A DNA stretch of 64,000 nt from Maioricimonas rarisocia (lineage in GTDB: Bacteria; Planctomycetota; Planctomycetia; Planctomycetales; Planctomycetaceae), in assembly GCF_007747795.1 (NCBI RefSeq), contig NZ_CP036275.1, positions 6,006,001 through 6,070,000 on the forward strand. The letters are read 5' to 3'. Made by a program: the position numbers and the translations under genes. Positions 26,168 to 34,828 of this stretch are shown in pieces (positions within the stretch are counted from its first letter, which is position 1; every line of letters starts with the position of its first letter). The notes under the pieces are model-generated. The model was not told the origin of the DNA. It searched no databases and saw nothing but the letters and a program-made list of their open reading frames with translations.

Positions 26168-26965
26168 ATGCTCCGCGCACTCTACACCAGCGCCACCGGA
26201 ATGAAGGCGCAGGAACTGCTGATCGACAATACGGCCAACAACCTGGCCAACGTCAATACGACCGGATTCAAACGGAGTCACCTCGACTTCGCCGATCTGT
26301 TGTACACGACGCTCGAACAGCCCGGCACCGAAGTCGCCGCCGGTCAGATTTCGCCCACCGGCATGCAGATCGGCAGCGGTGTGCGGGCTGCAGCGACGAC
26401 CAAGATCTTCACGCCCGGTTCGTTCGAACAGACAAACAACACGCTCGACGTGGCCATTGAAGGGGACGGCTTCTTCAAGGTGCAACTGCCGAGCGGCGAG
26501 GCACGCTATACCCGTGACGGTGCCTTCCGGATCGACGGGGACGGACGTCTGGTGACCACAGACGGCTACCTGCTCGATTCGGCAGTCACCATCCAGGATG
26601 GCATCAGCCTCTCGAAGCTCAGCATCGGGGCCGACGGGACCGTCACCGGCATCCTTGCCGGTACGCCGGACGCAACCGTGAACCTCGGACAGATTCAGCT
26701 CGCGCGGTTCCTCAACCCCGCGGGCCTCTCGAACGAGGGAGGCAACCTGTATGCCGCCACGGCGGCGTCGGGTCAGGAAGTGCTGGGGACACCCGGTGAG
26801 AACGGTCTGGGCATCATCCGCCAAGGCTTTCTCGAAGGCTCGAACGTCGAGGTAGTGACCGAACTGATCTCGCTGATTTCGGCACAGCGGGCCTACGAAG
26901 TCAATTCGCGGGCAATTCGTGCCGGCGATGAGATGCTGTCGGTCTCGGCCGATATTGTCCGATAA
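26168..26965 (+). CDS. flgG: Flagellar distal rod protein FlgG
   Basis: A 265-residue protein, almost exactly the family length (about 260). Signatures are LYTSATGMKAQELLIDNTAN followed by NLANVNTTGFKRS, LDVAIEGDGFFKVQLPSGEA, and at the end SNVEVVTELISLISAQRAYE followed by VNSRAIRAGDEML. FlgG makes the distal rod that crosses the periplasm and the P- and L-rings. It lies in the flgF-flgG-flgA-flgH-flgI order, as in many diderms. Confidence 0.97.
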   Translation: MLRALYTSATGMKAQELLIDNTANNLANVNTTGFKRSHLDFADLLYTTLEQPGTEVAAGQISPTGMQIGSGVRAAATTKIFTPGSFEQTNNTLDVAIEGDGFFKVQLPSGEARYTRDGAFRIDGDGRLVTTDGYLLDSAVTIQDGISLSKLSIGADGTVTGILAGTPDATVNLGQIQLARFLNPAGLSNEGGNLYAATAASGQEVLGTPGENGLGIIRQGFLEGSNVEVVTELISLISAQRAYEVNSRAIRAGDEMLSVSADIVR

Positions 26966-26986
26966 AAGGATGAGGGGGGACGGCCA

Positions 26987-28003
26987 GTGAACAGGCAACG
27001 GTATCTGGTGATCGTCGCAATGATTCTCGGAGGAACGGTGGCGTCGGTCCGCGCGGACGCTCCCGCCGGTCAGTCCGACGTGACGGTCGTCCTGATGCCG
27101 AGCGCCCGTGTCGAGACGCTGACCGTCCGCCTGGGGGACATTGCCCGTGTCACGGCTGCCGATCCGCTCGAGCGGGAGCAACTCGAAGCGCTCGATCTGA
27201 CGTTGCTCGACCAGCAGGAACTGCAGGACACCGTGCTCCGGGAGCTCGTCGTCGTGCGGTTGATGCTGGCCGGCTTTGATACGGACCGGGTTGCGGTTCG
27301 CGGTGCTCCGTTGACGCTCGTTCAGTTCCGGGCCGCCGCGCCATTCACCGACGCCAGCGTCGAGGAACTGATTTCCGAGAAGCTGCACCGCTCGATGGGG
27401 CTGCCACCGGGAGACGTCCAGGTCCGACTGACGATCCCGGTCGTCGAATCGTGGCTGGACAGCTTCGACGATCAGGACAACCTGCGGCTGGAAGTGCTGC
27501 CCCCTGTGGCAGCACGGCTGGGAAGGGTGACGCTGACATTGCGACTCTTCCAGGGAGACTCGCTGCTGAGCTCGCGGCAGATCCCGGTCGAGCTTCTTCG
27601 GAAGCAGCAAGTCGTCGTCGCACGTGCCTCTCTGCAGCGCGGCCAGGTGATCACCGCAGACATGGTGATGCTCGAATCGCGGCTGCTGGGCGAACGGGTC
27701 GACGAACTGACACAGGAGATGGTGGTCGGCAAGAGTGTGCGGTTCGCCGCCGAACCGGGAGACGTGGTGACGCTGCGTCATCTCGAAGCGCCGCCGGTGG
27801 CCGAAGAGCCGATCCTGGTGAATCCGCGCGAGTCGGTCCGACTGTTCGCCCGCAAGGGGGGGCTGACCGTGATGATCCCGGTCGCCGAGGCACTTCAGGC
27901 CGGGCGGGAGGGGGATCTCGTCCGGGTCCGGAATCTGCAGTCGAACAAGATCGTCACCGGACGCGTTGTGGCACGGGGGGAAGTTGAAGTTCCGCTGTAC
28001 TGA
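26987..28003 (+). CDS. flgA: P-ring assembly chaperone FlgA
   Basis: A 338-residue periplasmic protein with an N-terminal signal peptide (YLVIVAMILGGTVASVRA) and a C-terminal SAF-type region typical of FlgA (ASLQRGQVITADMVMLESRL, then GKSVRFAAEPGDVV, and VRVRNLQSNKIVTGRVV). FlgA helps FlgI assemble into the P-ring. The start is GTG at 26987, supported by GGGGGGA a few bases upstream. It is longer than E. coli FlgA (219) because of an extra N-terminal domain of about 100 residues. It sits just before flgH and flgI, so the ring proteins and their chaperone are made together. Confidence 0.9.
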   Translation: MNRQRYLVIVAMILGGTVASVRADAPAGQSDVTVVLMPSARVETLTVRLGDIARVTAADPLEREQLEALDLTLLDQQELQDTVLRELVVVRLMLAGFDTDRVAVRGAPLTLVQFRAAAPFTDASVEELISEKLHRSMGLPPGDVQVRLTIPVVESWLDSFDDQDNLRLEVLPPVAARLGRVTLTLRLFQGDSLLSSRQIPVELLRKQQVVVARASLQRGQVITADMVMLESRLLGERVDELTQEMVVGKSVRFAAEPGDVVTLRHLEAPPVAEEPILVNPRESVRLFARKGGLTVMIPVAEALQAGREGDLVRVRNLQSNKIVTGRVVARGEVEVPLY

Positions 28004-28045
28004 ACCGTGTCGGAAAACAACTGGGGGGAGACGTGGTGACGCGGG

Positions 28046-28064
28046 TGGCAGGCCGGTCCTGCCA
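28046..28064 (+). other. Hairpin between flgA and flgH
   Basis: TGGCAGG (28046-28052) and CCTGCCA (28058-28064) form a perfect 7-bp stem with a five-base loop, in the 149-bp gap between flgA and flgH. No T tract follows, so it is more likely an mRNA-stabilising or attenuating stem than a terminator. Confidence 0.35.
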
Positions 28065-28152
28065 TCCGTGCCCACGTCCGATCGACTTCCGGAATCCGCG
28101 GCGCACCTCGCCGCAATCCGGGGCGATTTCGCTGAGGGGGGAATGACGGATC

Positions 28153-28776
28153 ATGAACCGAACGACTCGACTCGTCGTGGCGGCCACATTGCTGGCGGTC
28201 AGCGGCGGAGAACTGATGGCGGAGTCCATCTGGAAGCGGCGCAAGCCCGACCATGCCTTTCTCTTCTTCGACTCCAAGGCTCGCCGTGTCGGCGATCTGG
28301 TCACCATCGTCATCAATCAGAACACCGACGTCGACCGCCGCGAAGACCGGGCCATGGAAAAGTCGGCCGATACCGAAGGGGTGTTTGACCTGGCAGCCGC
28401 CATTGGCGGTGGACTCGGCTCGAACTCCGCCTCGGCCGCACTCGACTCGACGAACTCATCGGGCCGGAGTTTTGACAGCGGCACGGCCTTTCGCAGTAAC
28501 AGTGCGTTCACCGACCGCATGACCGCCACCGTGCTGGACGTGCTGCCCAACGGAAACATGCTGATCTCCGGCAAGCGGAAAGTCGAAGTGGCCGGCGACG
28601 AGCAGATCCTGGTGGTCACCGGCGTCGTCCGGGCAGTCGATATCGGACCGGACAACGAGATCAACTCCCGCTACATCTCCGACCTCACGTTGAACTACGA
28701 GGAGTTCGGAAACAGCAGGCGGTTTACGCGTCAGGGGTGGTTCAGCCGCATGGTGAACGTGGTCTGGCCGTTCTGA
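28153..28776 (+). CDS. flgH: L-ring protein FlgH without lipobox
   Basis: A 207-residue FlgH, the outer-membrane ring subunit. Recognisable segments are RRVGDLVTIVINQNT, FTDRMTATVLDVLPNGNMLI and ISGKRKVEVAGDEQILVVTG, then GVVRAVDIGPDNEINSRYIS. The N-terminus is a signal peptide (LVVAATLLAVSGGELMAES), but it has no cysteine, so the lipid anchor normal for FlgH is missing. GGGGGGAA precedes the ATG by about ten bases. It lies between flgA and flgI. The protein could rely on another lipoprotein for outer-membrane anchoring. Confidence 0.94.
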   Translation: MNRTTRLVVAATLLAVSGGELMAESIWKRRKPDHAFLFFDSKARRVGDLVTIVINQNTDVDRREDRAMEKSADTEGVFDLAAAIGGGLGSNSASAALDSTNSSGRSFDSGTAFRSNSAFTDRMTATVLDVLPNGNMLISGKRKVEVAGDEQILVVTGVVRAVDIGPDNEINSRYISDLTLNYEEFGNSRRFTRQGWFSRMVNVVWPF

Positions 28777-28824
28777 GGCACCACGGATTGCCGGTAGCGA
28801 ATCGGTTGGACTCGAGGACCAGCG

Positions 28825-30000
28825 ATGCGACGCGCGAAGAGCAAGACAATACGAATCACGACGACGCCCTGGCGGCTGCTGCGAACCGCCATCTGCGTTG
28901 CCGCAATGACCTGCGCCGGCCTGGGGGGAACGCCGCTGACCGCGGGTGACGTTCGGATCAAGGACATCACCGAAGTCGAAGGCGTTCGCACCAACCAGCT
29001 TGTCGGCATGGGACTGGTTACGGGGCTGAATGGCAGCGGTGGCAAAAGCCCCGTGACGCGGCGATTCGCCATGAACCTGCTGCAGCGATTCGGCATGCGG
29101 GCCGATCCGGAACTCCGCCGGCTGCTGCAGACGGACACCAGTCAGAAGACCGACAACCTTTCGGTCGTCACCGTCACCGCGGAACTTCCCTCGTTTGCCC
29201 GCGAAGGAAGTCGACTCGACGTGTCGGTCGCCGCCTTCGACGACGCCAAGAGCCTGCAGGGGGGACAGCTCATCATGACGCCCCTGTTCGGAGCGGACGG
29301 CGAAGTCTACGCCGTCGCCTCGGGTCCGGTTTCGACCGGCGGCTTCAGCTTCGGCGGCGACGCCGCAAACGTCACGAAGAATCATCCCACCGCCGGACGC
29401 ATCCCGGACGGTGCGGTGATCGAACTCAACACGCTGACACCGATCGGTCAGGGCGGATTCTTCCGTCTGCTGCTCAACTCACCCGACTTCGAGACGGCGC
29501 GGCGGATCGCCGAAGCGATCAACAAACTGACTCCCGGTGCGGCTTCGGTTGTCGATGCAGCCGTCATATCGGTGAAGATTCCCCGCGAGAACTGTCACGA
29601 CGTCCCGGCGTTCATCGGCGCGATCGGCTCGCTGGTCGTCGTCCCCGATACGAAAGCCCGCGTGGTGATTAACGAGCGGACCGGCACGGTCGTTGTCGGA
29701 GATCACGTCCGTGTCTCGAGCGTGCTCATCACGCATGCGAATCTTGCCGTCATGACGACCGAAGAACCCCAGGTTTCGCAACCGGCACCGTTCTCCGAAG
29801 GGGAGACCACCACTGTGCCGCGAACCGACCTCGATGTCGTCGAGGAGCGGGCACCGATCAATCTGCTGCCGGAAACAACCACGGTGGGCGACCTGGCACG
29901 GGCGCTCAACGCGCTGGGCGTTTCACCACAGGACCTCAGTTCCATCTTCCAGCAGCTCAAAGAGTCCGGCGCCCTGCACGCAGAACTGTTGCTCAAGTGA
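28825..30000 (+). CDS. flgI: P-ring protein FlgI
   Basis: A 391-residue FlgI, a little longer than the usual 365-370. After a signal peptide (about 1-40) come VRIKDITEVEGVRTNQLVGM, GLVTGLNGSGGKSP, SVVTVTAELPSFAREGSRLD and VVINERTGTVVVGDHVRVSS, all typical of FlgI. Twenty-six subunits form the ring in the peptidoglycan layer around the rod. GAGGA precedes the ATG. Its presence with FlgH shows an outer-membrane-type flagellum, in line with planctomycetes being diderm with peptidoglycan. Confidence 0.97.
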   Translation: MRRAKSKTIRITTTPWRLLRTAICVAAMTCAGLGGTPLTAGDVRIKDITEVEGVRTNQLVGMGLVTGLNGSGGKSPVTRRFAMNLLQRFGMRADPELRRLLQTDTSQKTDNLSVVTVTAELPSFAREGSRLDVSVAAFDDAKSLQGGQLIMTPLFGADGEVYAVASGPVSTGGFSFGGDAANVTKNHPTAGRIPDGAVIELNTLTPIGQGGFFRLLLNSPDFETARRIAEAINKLTPGAASVVDAAVISVKIPRENCHDVPAFIGAIGSLVVVPDTKARVVINERTGTVVVGDHVRVSSVLITHANLAVMTTEEPQVSQPAPFSEGETTTVPRTDLDVVEERAPINLLPETTTVGDLARALNALGVSPQDLSSIFQQLKESGALHAELLLK

Positions 30001-30040
30001 CCGGGACGCAGTTCGCCCTCAGAATCAATGGAACCTTCCA

Positions 30041-30421
30041 ATGCAGATCGATTCTTCAGTCGCCTCCGCCTCGACACTGGCAGCCGATGCGATGCTGCAG
30101 GGACGCCCCGCGAGCGGCGCCTCGCCCGTTCAGGCCGCCCGCGAGTTTGAAGGCATGCTGACGTCGATGCTGCTCAAGCAGATGCGTCAGACGATCTCGG
30201 GCGAAGGGCTCTTTCCGGGCGATTCCAGCGATACGTACGGCGGCATGTTCGACATGTACCTCGGGGACTTCATTGCCCGGAATGGCGGACTGGGACTGGC
30301 TGAACAGATCGAATCGACGCTCCGGGCACAGATGTCCGCAGCCGAGGCGGCGACGGCCTACGCAGATGCCGCCGTCAATGCAGCCGATGGCGCTCCGGTT
30401 GTCCCGGATGCTCAAGGGTAG
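30041..30421 (+). CDS. flgJ: Rod-binding protein FlgJ (N-terminal domain only)
   Basis: A 126-residue protein matching the rod-binding domain of FlgJ: PVQAAREFEGMLTSMLLKQM followed by RQTISGEGLFPGDSSDTYGG and MFDMYLGDFIARNGGLGLAE. The peptidoglycan-hydrolase domain that makes enterobacterial FlgJ about 313 residues long is absent, as in many phyla, so a separate enzyme must open the wall. The start at 30041 avoids a long upstream frame that overlaps flgI. flgN follows. Confidence 0.93.
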   Translation: MQIDSSVASASTLAADAMLQGRPASGASPVQAAREFEGMLTSMLLKQMRQTISGEGLFPGDSSDTYGGMFDMYLGDFIARNGGLGLAEQIESTLRAQMSAAEAATAYADAAVNAADGAPVVPDAQG

Positions 30422-30475
30422 CGGCAACCGTTCATTGTCCGAATTTCTGATCCCGACATACCGGAACACGAAACC

Positions 30476-30973
30476 ATGACGACGCCGCGACTCCTGCCAG
30501 CTGCCGTGATCGACGGACTGCAGCGGCAGCTGACCGCTGAACACGAACATTGCGAACGCGTTTCGCAGACGCTCAAGGAACTTGCCGGCGACGGCATGAC
30601 GCCCGAGCAGCTGGGACGCTATCAGGAACGCCTCGACGCGCTCAGTCGGGATGCCGAGACGCTGGCCACGCAACGAATGCGTCTGCGGATGAAGCTGGCT
30701 GTGCTCTGTCGCCGGAAGACGACGGAGGTCCGACTCTCGGACGTCCTCCCCGCATGCGGAGCCGCTCGGGAACAGCTCGAAACGACACGCGACCGGTTGC
30801 GGCGATCTGCTTCACGGTTGGCCGGGCTGGTCCGTTCGACCGCCGTCTCGCTGACCGACTGGCAGGGGCTCCTGAGAGGCCTGCTCGGCGAGGCGCCGCA
30901 CGAAGGACGCTACGACATGCACGGGCAAAGAACAGGGCGTCCGGTGCCCGTTCGCATCGAAGCGAGATTCTGA
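30476..30973 (+). CDS. flgN: FlgN-like export chaperone
   Basis: A 165-residue, highly helical protein (AVIDGLQRQLTAEHEHCERV, LDALSRDAETLATQRMRLRM). Its position directly before flgK, one base apart, and its size fit FlgN, the chaperone for the hook-filament junction proteins FlgK and FlgL. Sequence identity to characterised FlgN is low, as is usual in this family. It is all cytosolic, with no signal peptide. The C-terminus is an extra basic tail. Confidence 0.85.
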   Translation: MTTPRLLPAAVIDGLQRQLTAEHEHCERVSQTLKELAGDGMTPEQLGRYQERLDALSRDAETLATQRMRLRMKLAVLCRRKTTEVRLSDVLPACGAAREQLETTRDRLRRSASRLAGLVRSTAVSLTDWQGLLRGLLGEAPHEGRYDMHGQRTGRPVPVRIEARF

Positions 30974-30974
30974 C

Positions 30975-32948
30975 ATGATCCATCTGAATATCGGTTTGTC
31001 GGCGCTGCGCACGAGTCAGACCGCGCTGAACACGATCGCCAACAATATCGCGAACGCGACGACCGAAGGATACCACCGGCAGGAGGTCATCCAGGAGACC
31101 CGTCCGTCGACGATCGATGGCTCGGGCAATCCGGTTGGCTCCGGTGTCGATATCAATCAGATTCGTCGCCTGTACGACGTTTCGGTCGAGCGCGCCCTCA
31201 CAGGAAACACGTCGCATCAGGCCGAGGCTGACGCCCGCCTGGCGACTCTGGAAGACCTCGAGCATCTGCTCACGCCGGCGACCGGCTCGTTGCACGCCGA
31301 GATCTCGGATTTCTTCGCCATGGCCGAGCAACTGGCGGCCAGCCCCTCGGACAACGTGCTGCGATCGCAGTTCGTGTCTGCGGCGGACGGCGTGGCCCGC
31401 GAGATCAACCGACTCGCCGACAGCTTTGCCAACCTGCAGACAGAACTGCAGGATCAGATCGAGCGCGACGTCGCCAGCGTTAACATGCTGGCCGAACAGA
31501 TTGCCGAGGTGAACGCGGAGATCCGGATCGCGGAGGCAACAGGCCCGGCTCCCAATACACTGCTGGACCGGCGCGATCAACTCATCAACGAGCTGTCCCA
31601 GTTTGTTGACGTCGATACGCAATCCATCGGCGACGACGGCGGGCTGGTGGTCGCAGCCGGCGGCTGGTTGCTCATCGGCACCTCCGCGCCGGAGCTGCAG
31701 GTGGAGTTCGACGACAACGGCATGATCGAGCTTCAGGTCGACTCGACGACCGTTCCCGTCACACTGCAGTCGGGAGAACTGGCCGGTCTGATGACCGCGC
31801 ACAACGAGCTGGTCCCGCAGGCCGCCGCTGACGTCGCCGAGTGGGCCGATGCGTTCGTGCAGAGCGTCGACCAGATTCACGCGACCGGCCTCGGCCTGGA
31901 CGGGCCGTTCTCGATCGTCAACGGCACCCGCGGAGTCGAGGATTCGACGCTGCCGCTGGACGCTGCCGGAACGGCATTTCCCGTCACGGCCGGCGAGCTG
32001 GCCATCACGGTCACCGAGGAGTCCACCGGGCAGCGTACGACGCATCGCCTGACGATCGATCCTGCGACCGACTCGCTCGATGACGTCGCCGCTCAGATCG
32101 ACGGCATCGCCGGCATCAGTGCTCTGGTCGACGCGGGAACGGGCAAGCTGACGATCGCGGCCGGAACCGGGTTCCGGTTCGACTTCGCCGGTCACCTCGA
32201 TCAGCAGCCGGAAACGTCAGCCATTACCGGAACTGCGGCCCCGACCATCGGCGGCCTGTATACGGGGTCGGAGAACTCCCGCTGGACGGTCACCGCCCTC
32301 GGCACGGGCGAGGTGGGCTTCACTCCCGGGTTGCAGCTCGAAGTCCGTGATGCCGCGACGGGCGAGCTCGTTGAGACTTTCGACGTAGGGGACGGCTACG
32401 AAGCCGGTCAGCCACTCGAGATCGCCGACGGTGTGACGCTCGCTCTGGACAACGGGACGTTCAACAGTGGTGACTCGTTTACCGTCTCGGCCCTGTCGAA
32501 CCCGGATGAGACCGGCCTTCTGTCGGCGTTGGGGATGCGTTCGTTCTTTTCCGGATCAGCCGCGGGCGACCTCGAGGTCAACGCGGCACTGAAGGACGAT
32601 CCGACCCGACTGGCCACATCCCGATCCGGGCTGCCGGGCGACACATCGATCCTCAACCAGTTCGTTGAACTGCGTGACGAGCGGCTGATCGGCAACGAGA
32701 CTCTGGAGGGTCAACTGGGGGACATGACCGGTCGTGCCGGTCTTGCGGTTCAGGCAGTTCGGGCGGAGATCGAGCAGTTGTCGTCGATTGGTGGACGCCT
32801 GCAGGCCGAACAGGTCGCGAAGTCCGGAGTCGACCCGAACGAAGAACTGCTGACGATGCTGGAGTACCAGCGGTCGTACCAGGTCGCGGCACGGTTCGTG
32901 ACTTCTGTGGACCAGACGCTCAATGAGGTACTGTCGCTGATCGGCTAG
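30975..32948 (+). CDS. flgK: Hook-filament junction protein FlgK
   Basis: A 657-residue FlgK (HAP1). The N-terminus is LNIGLSALRTSQTALNTIAN followed by NIANATTEGYHRQEV. A coiled-coil D1 region follows. The middle is long and variable (about 320-540). The C-terminus has LLTMLEYQRSYQVAARFVTS and DQTLNEVLSLIG, which are diagnostic. It is the first of two junction layers between hook and filament and is presumably delivered by the FlgN just upstream. It is longer than the 547-residue E. coli protein because of the larger surface domain. Confidence 0.96.
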   Translation: MIHLNIGLSALRTSQTALNTIANNIANATTEGYHRQEVIQETRPSTIDGSGNPVGSGVDINQIRRLYDVSVERALTGNTSHQAEADARLATLEDLEHLLTPATGSLHAEISDFFAMAEQLAASPSDNVLRSQFVSAADGVAREINRLADSFANLQTELQDQIERDVASVNMLAEQIAEVNAEIRIAEATGPAPNTLLDRRDQLINELSQFVDVDTQSIGDDGGLVVAAGGWLLIGTSAPELQVEFDDNGMIELQVDSTTVPVTLQSGELAGLMTAHNELVPQAAADVAEWADAFVQSVDQIHATGLGLDGPFSIVNGTRGVEDSTLPLDAAGTAFPVTAGELAITVTEESTGQRTTHRLTIDPATDSLDDVAAQIDGIAGISALVDAGTGKLTIAAGTGFRFDFAGHLDQQPETSAITGTAAPTIGGLYTGSENSRWTVTALGTGEVGFTPGLQLEVRDAATGELVETFDVGDGYEAGQPLEIADGVTLALDNGTFNSGDSFTVSALSNPDETGLLSALGMRSFFSGSAAGDLEVNAALKDDPTRLATSRSGLPGDTSILNQFVELRDERLIGNETLEGQLGDMTGRAGLAVQAVRAEIEQLSSIGGRLQAEQVAKSGVDPNEELLTMLEYQRSYQVAARFVTSVDQTLNEVLSLIG

Positions 32949-33014
32949 GCGTGATGCGTCCGATAACAGAAACGGGCATCCCGAATTTCGCCGATTACAC
33001 CCAGAGGTCCCAGC

Positions 33015-34457
33015 ATGTCGCTCCGCGTGACACCGCATCAGTTGCTCTCTTCGATGCAGAGCGATCTGACCCGGCAACAGTCCCGGGCCGCCGATCTGCA
33101 ACGGGACATCACGTCCGGAGTCCGGATTCACCGGCCCTCGGATGATCCGCATGGTCAGGAAGTTGTCCTGCAGCAGACGGCCGCCGTGCAGCGTTATGAA
33201 ACGCAGCTGGGGGCGATTGGAGAGGCCAGGAACCGTCTGAACAACGCGCAGACGCAGCTGCAGGAAGCGCAGCAGCTACTTGCCAGTGCCGAGCAGATCG
33301 CCCTGCAGGCACGGCAGGCAACCGATCCGACGGAACTGACAACGCTGGCCGGCGAAGTTGACAGCCTGCTGCAGCAGCTTGTGGGCATCGCCAACGCCGA
33401 ATACGCGGGCGAGTCTCTGTTCGCCGGGACCGCGACCGGTTCGTCGGCCTGGACGGTCGACGGATCAGGGGTCCCCACCGAGTACGTCGGAAGCGATGTG
33501 ACCGGGCAGATCCTTCTCGGCGGCCAGACCGCCATCGACGTTTTCTACACCGGCGACGATGTGTTCGGCGATGTGTCCCGCGGAGATACGGTCATCTTCG
33601 GGCAGTCCGGTGCCGTGCCGGCCGGTGGAACCGACACCGCCCGCGGGAGCGACCAGCTGATCGTGCGGCACACCGCGACGACCTACGCCGGGGCGTCCGG
33701 CATTCAGCCGGGAACGTCTTCAGCGGACGGCGATACCGTCATCGGCGCACTGGGCACACATCAACTTCAAATCACCGATACGGCAGGGGATGGATCGGCC
33801 GGATTCGTGTCGCTCAACGGCGGCCCCGAGTTCCCGTTCACCAGCGGCGATACGAATCTCGAAGTGACCGGGCCGAATGGTGAGGTCGTCTACGTCGATA
33901 CCACGGCCATTTCCGCCGGGTTCAACGGCACTGTCGATCTGACTGCGGACGGAACTCTGTCGATCGACGGCGGGTCAACCGAAGTGCCGATCAACTTCAG
34001 CGCCAGCCAGACCGTTACCGACGGCGTTGATGGAACGTTCGTCCGCCTGGATACGACCGGCGTCACGCGGGCTGGTGTCGACATTGTCGAGTACCCCGGA
34101 ACCGCCAACGCCTTTCAGGCACTGGCACAACTTCGGGATACGATCCTGAATTCCGCCGAACTGTCGCCCGCCGAACGGGACGAGCAGTTCGCCCTGCGAC
34201 TGGACGACCTCCAGCGTCAGGGGGGCCACATGCTGGATGTGATCGGTCAGCAGTCGATCACGTTGCAGCAGCTCGATCGACTCGAGCTCCGGACCGAGGA
34301 TCTGATGATCGAGGCGGAAACTGTCCGGATCGAGACCGAGACGACCGATTTCGCATCGACGATCCTCGCCTTCCAGGAAGAGCAGACGATGATCCAGTAC
34401 ACGCTCGCCTCACTCGCCCGCGTCTACGACGTCTCGGTGCTGGATTTCATTCGCTGA
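33015..34457 (+). CDS. flgL: Hook-filament junction protein FlgL
   Basis: A 480-residue FlgL (HAP3). N-terminal signatures are LLSSMQSDLTRQQSRAADLQ followed by DITSGVRIHRPSDDPHGQEV, and later LVGIANAEYAGESLFAGTAT. The C-terminus has ETTDFASTILAFQEEQTMIQ and ends in a flagellin-like helix. An extra surface domain of about 150 residues makes it longer than the 317-residue enterobacterial protein. AGAGG precedes the ATG. It lies after flgK and before the mini-HDOD gene. Confidence 0.95.
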   Translation: MSLRVTPHQLLSSMQSDLTRQQSRAADLQRDITSGVRIHRPSDDPHGQEVVLQQTAAVQRYETQLGAIGEARNRLNNAQTQLQEAQQLLASAEQIALQARQATDPTELTTLAGEVDSLLQQLVGIANAEYAGESLFAGTATGSSAWTVDGSGVPTEYVGSDVTGQILLGGQTAIDVFYTGDDVFGDVSRGDTVIFGQSGAVPAGGTDTARGSDQLIVRHTATTYAGASGIQPGTSSADGDTVIGALGTHQLQITDTAGDGSAGFVSLNGGPEFPFTSGDTNLEVTGPNGEVVYVDTTAISAGFNGTVDLTADGTLSIDGGSTEVPINFSASQTVTDGVDGTFVRLDTTGVTRAGVDIVEYPGTANAFQALAQLRDTILNSAELSPAERDEQFALRLDDLQRQGGHMLDVIGQQSITLQQLDRLELRTEDLMIEAETVRIETETTDFASTILAFQEEQTMIQYTLASLARVYDVSVLDFIR

Positions 34458-34483
34458 CCCGACTGACGGAACGAAGGGAGCGG

Positions 34484-34801
34484 ATGCAAATGGCAGGACG
34501 AATCGATCCGGCTCACCAGCCGCGGCGTCCACATCTTCTGCGGCAACCCAGGGAAGAAGACCTGCGGGACGTCATTGACCGCCTCGCCGAACGAGACGTC
34601 AACCTGCGCGAGATTGCCGAACTGATCTCCGCCCGCCCCGGCCTGGAGGCGTTCCTCATGACGGCCGCCAACTCGGTTCACCACGGACTCGAACACCGCG
34701 TGCGCGACGTGCATCACGCCGTGGTGCTGCTCGGCATCCGACGGATGCTGAAGCTGTTCGACGTCAAGCTCGGCGAGGTCGAGCAGTGGAACGCTGCGTG
34801 A
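34484..34801 (+). CDS. Mini-HDOD domain protein
   Basis: A 105-residue protein that looks like the first half of an HDOD domain. Key pattern: EIAELISARPGLEAFLMTAA, NS, then DVHHAVVLLGIRRMLKLF. The same spine (EIA, P, ANS, D-H-A, LG) is seen in the HDOD part of the diguanylate cyclase at 46970. HDOD domains are catalytically dead HD relatives found in signalling proteins. Here the second half of the fold is missing and nothing is fused. AAGGGAG precedes the start. It ends 27 bp before the convergent motB-like gene. Its place after flgL is where csrA and fliW often occur in other bacteria. Confidence 0.72.
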   Translation: MQMAGRIDPAHQPRRPHLLRQPREEDLRDVIDRLAERDVNLREIAELISARPGLEAFLMTAANSVHHGLEHRVRDVHHAVVLLGIRRMLKLFDVKLGEVEQWNAA

Positions 34802-34828
34802 GCCTGCGGCCGGTTTGCCGACGACTTC

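Noticed and set aside
26153-28075. 640-codon minus-strand frame opposite flgG-flgA
   Set aside because: It is a shadow frame; both plus-strand genes are recognised families with good ribosome-binding sites.
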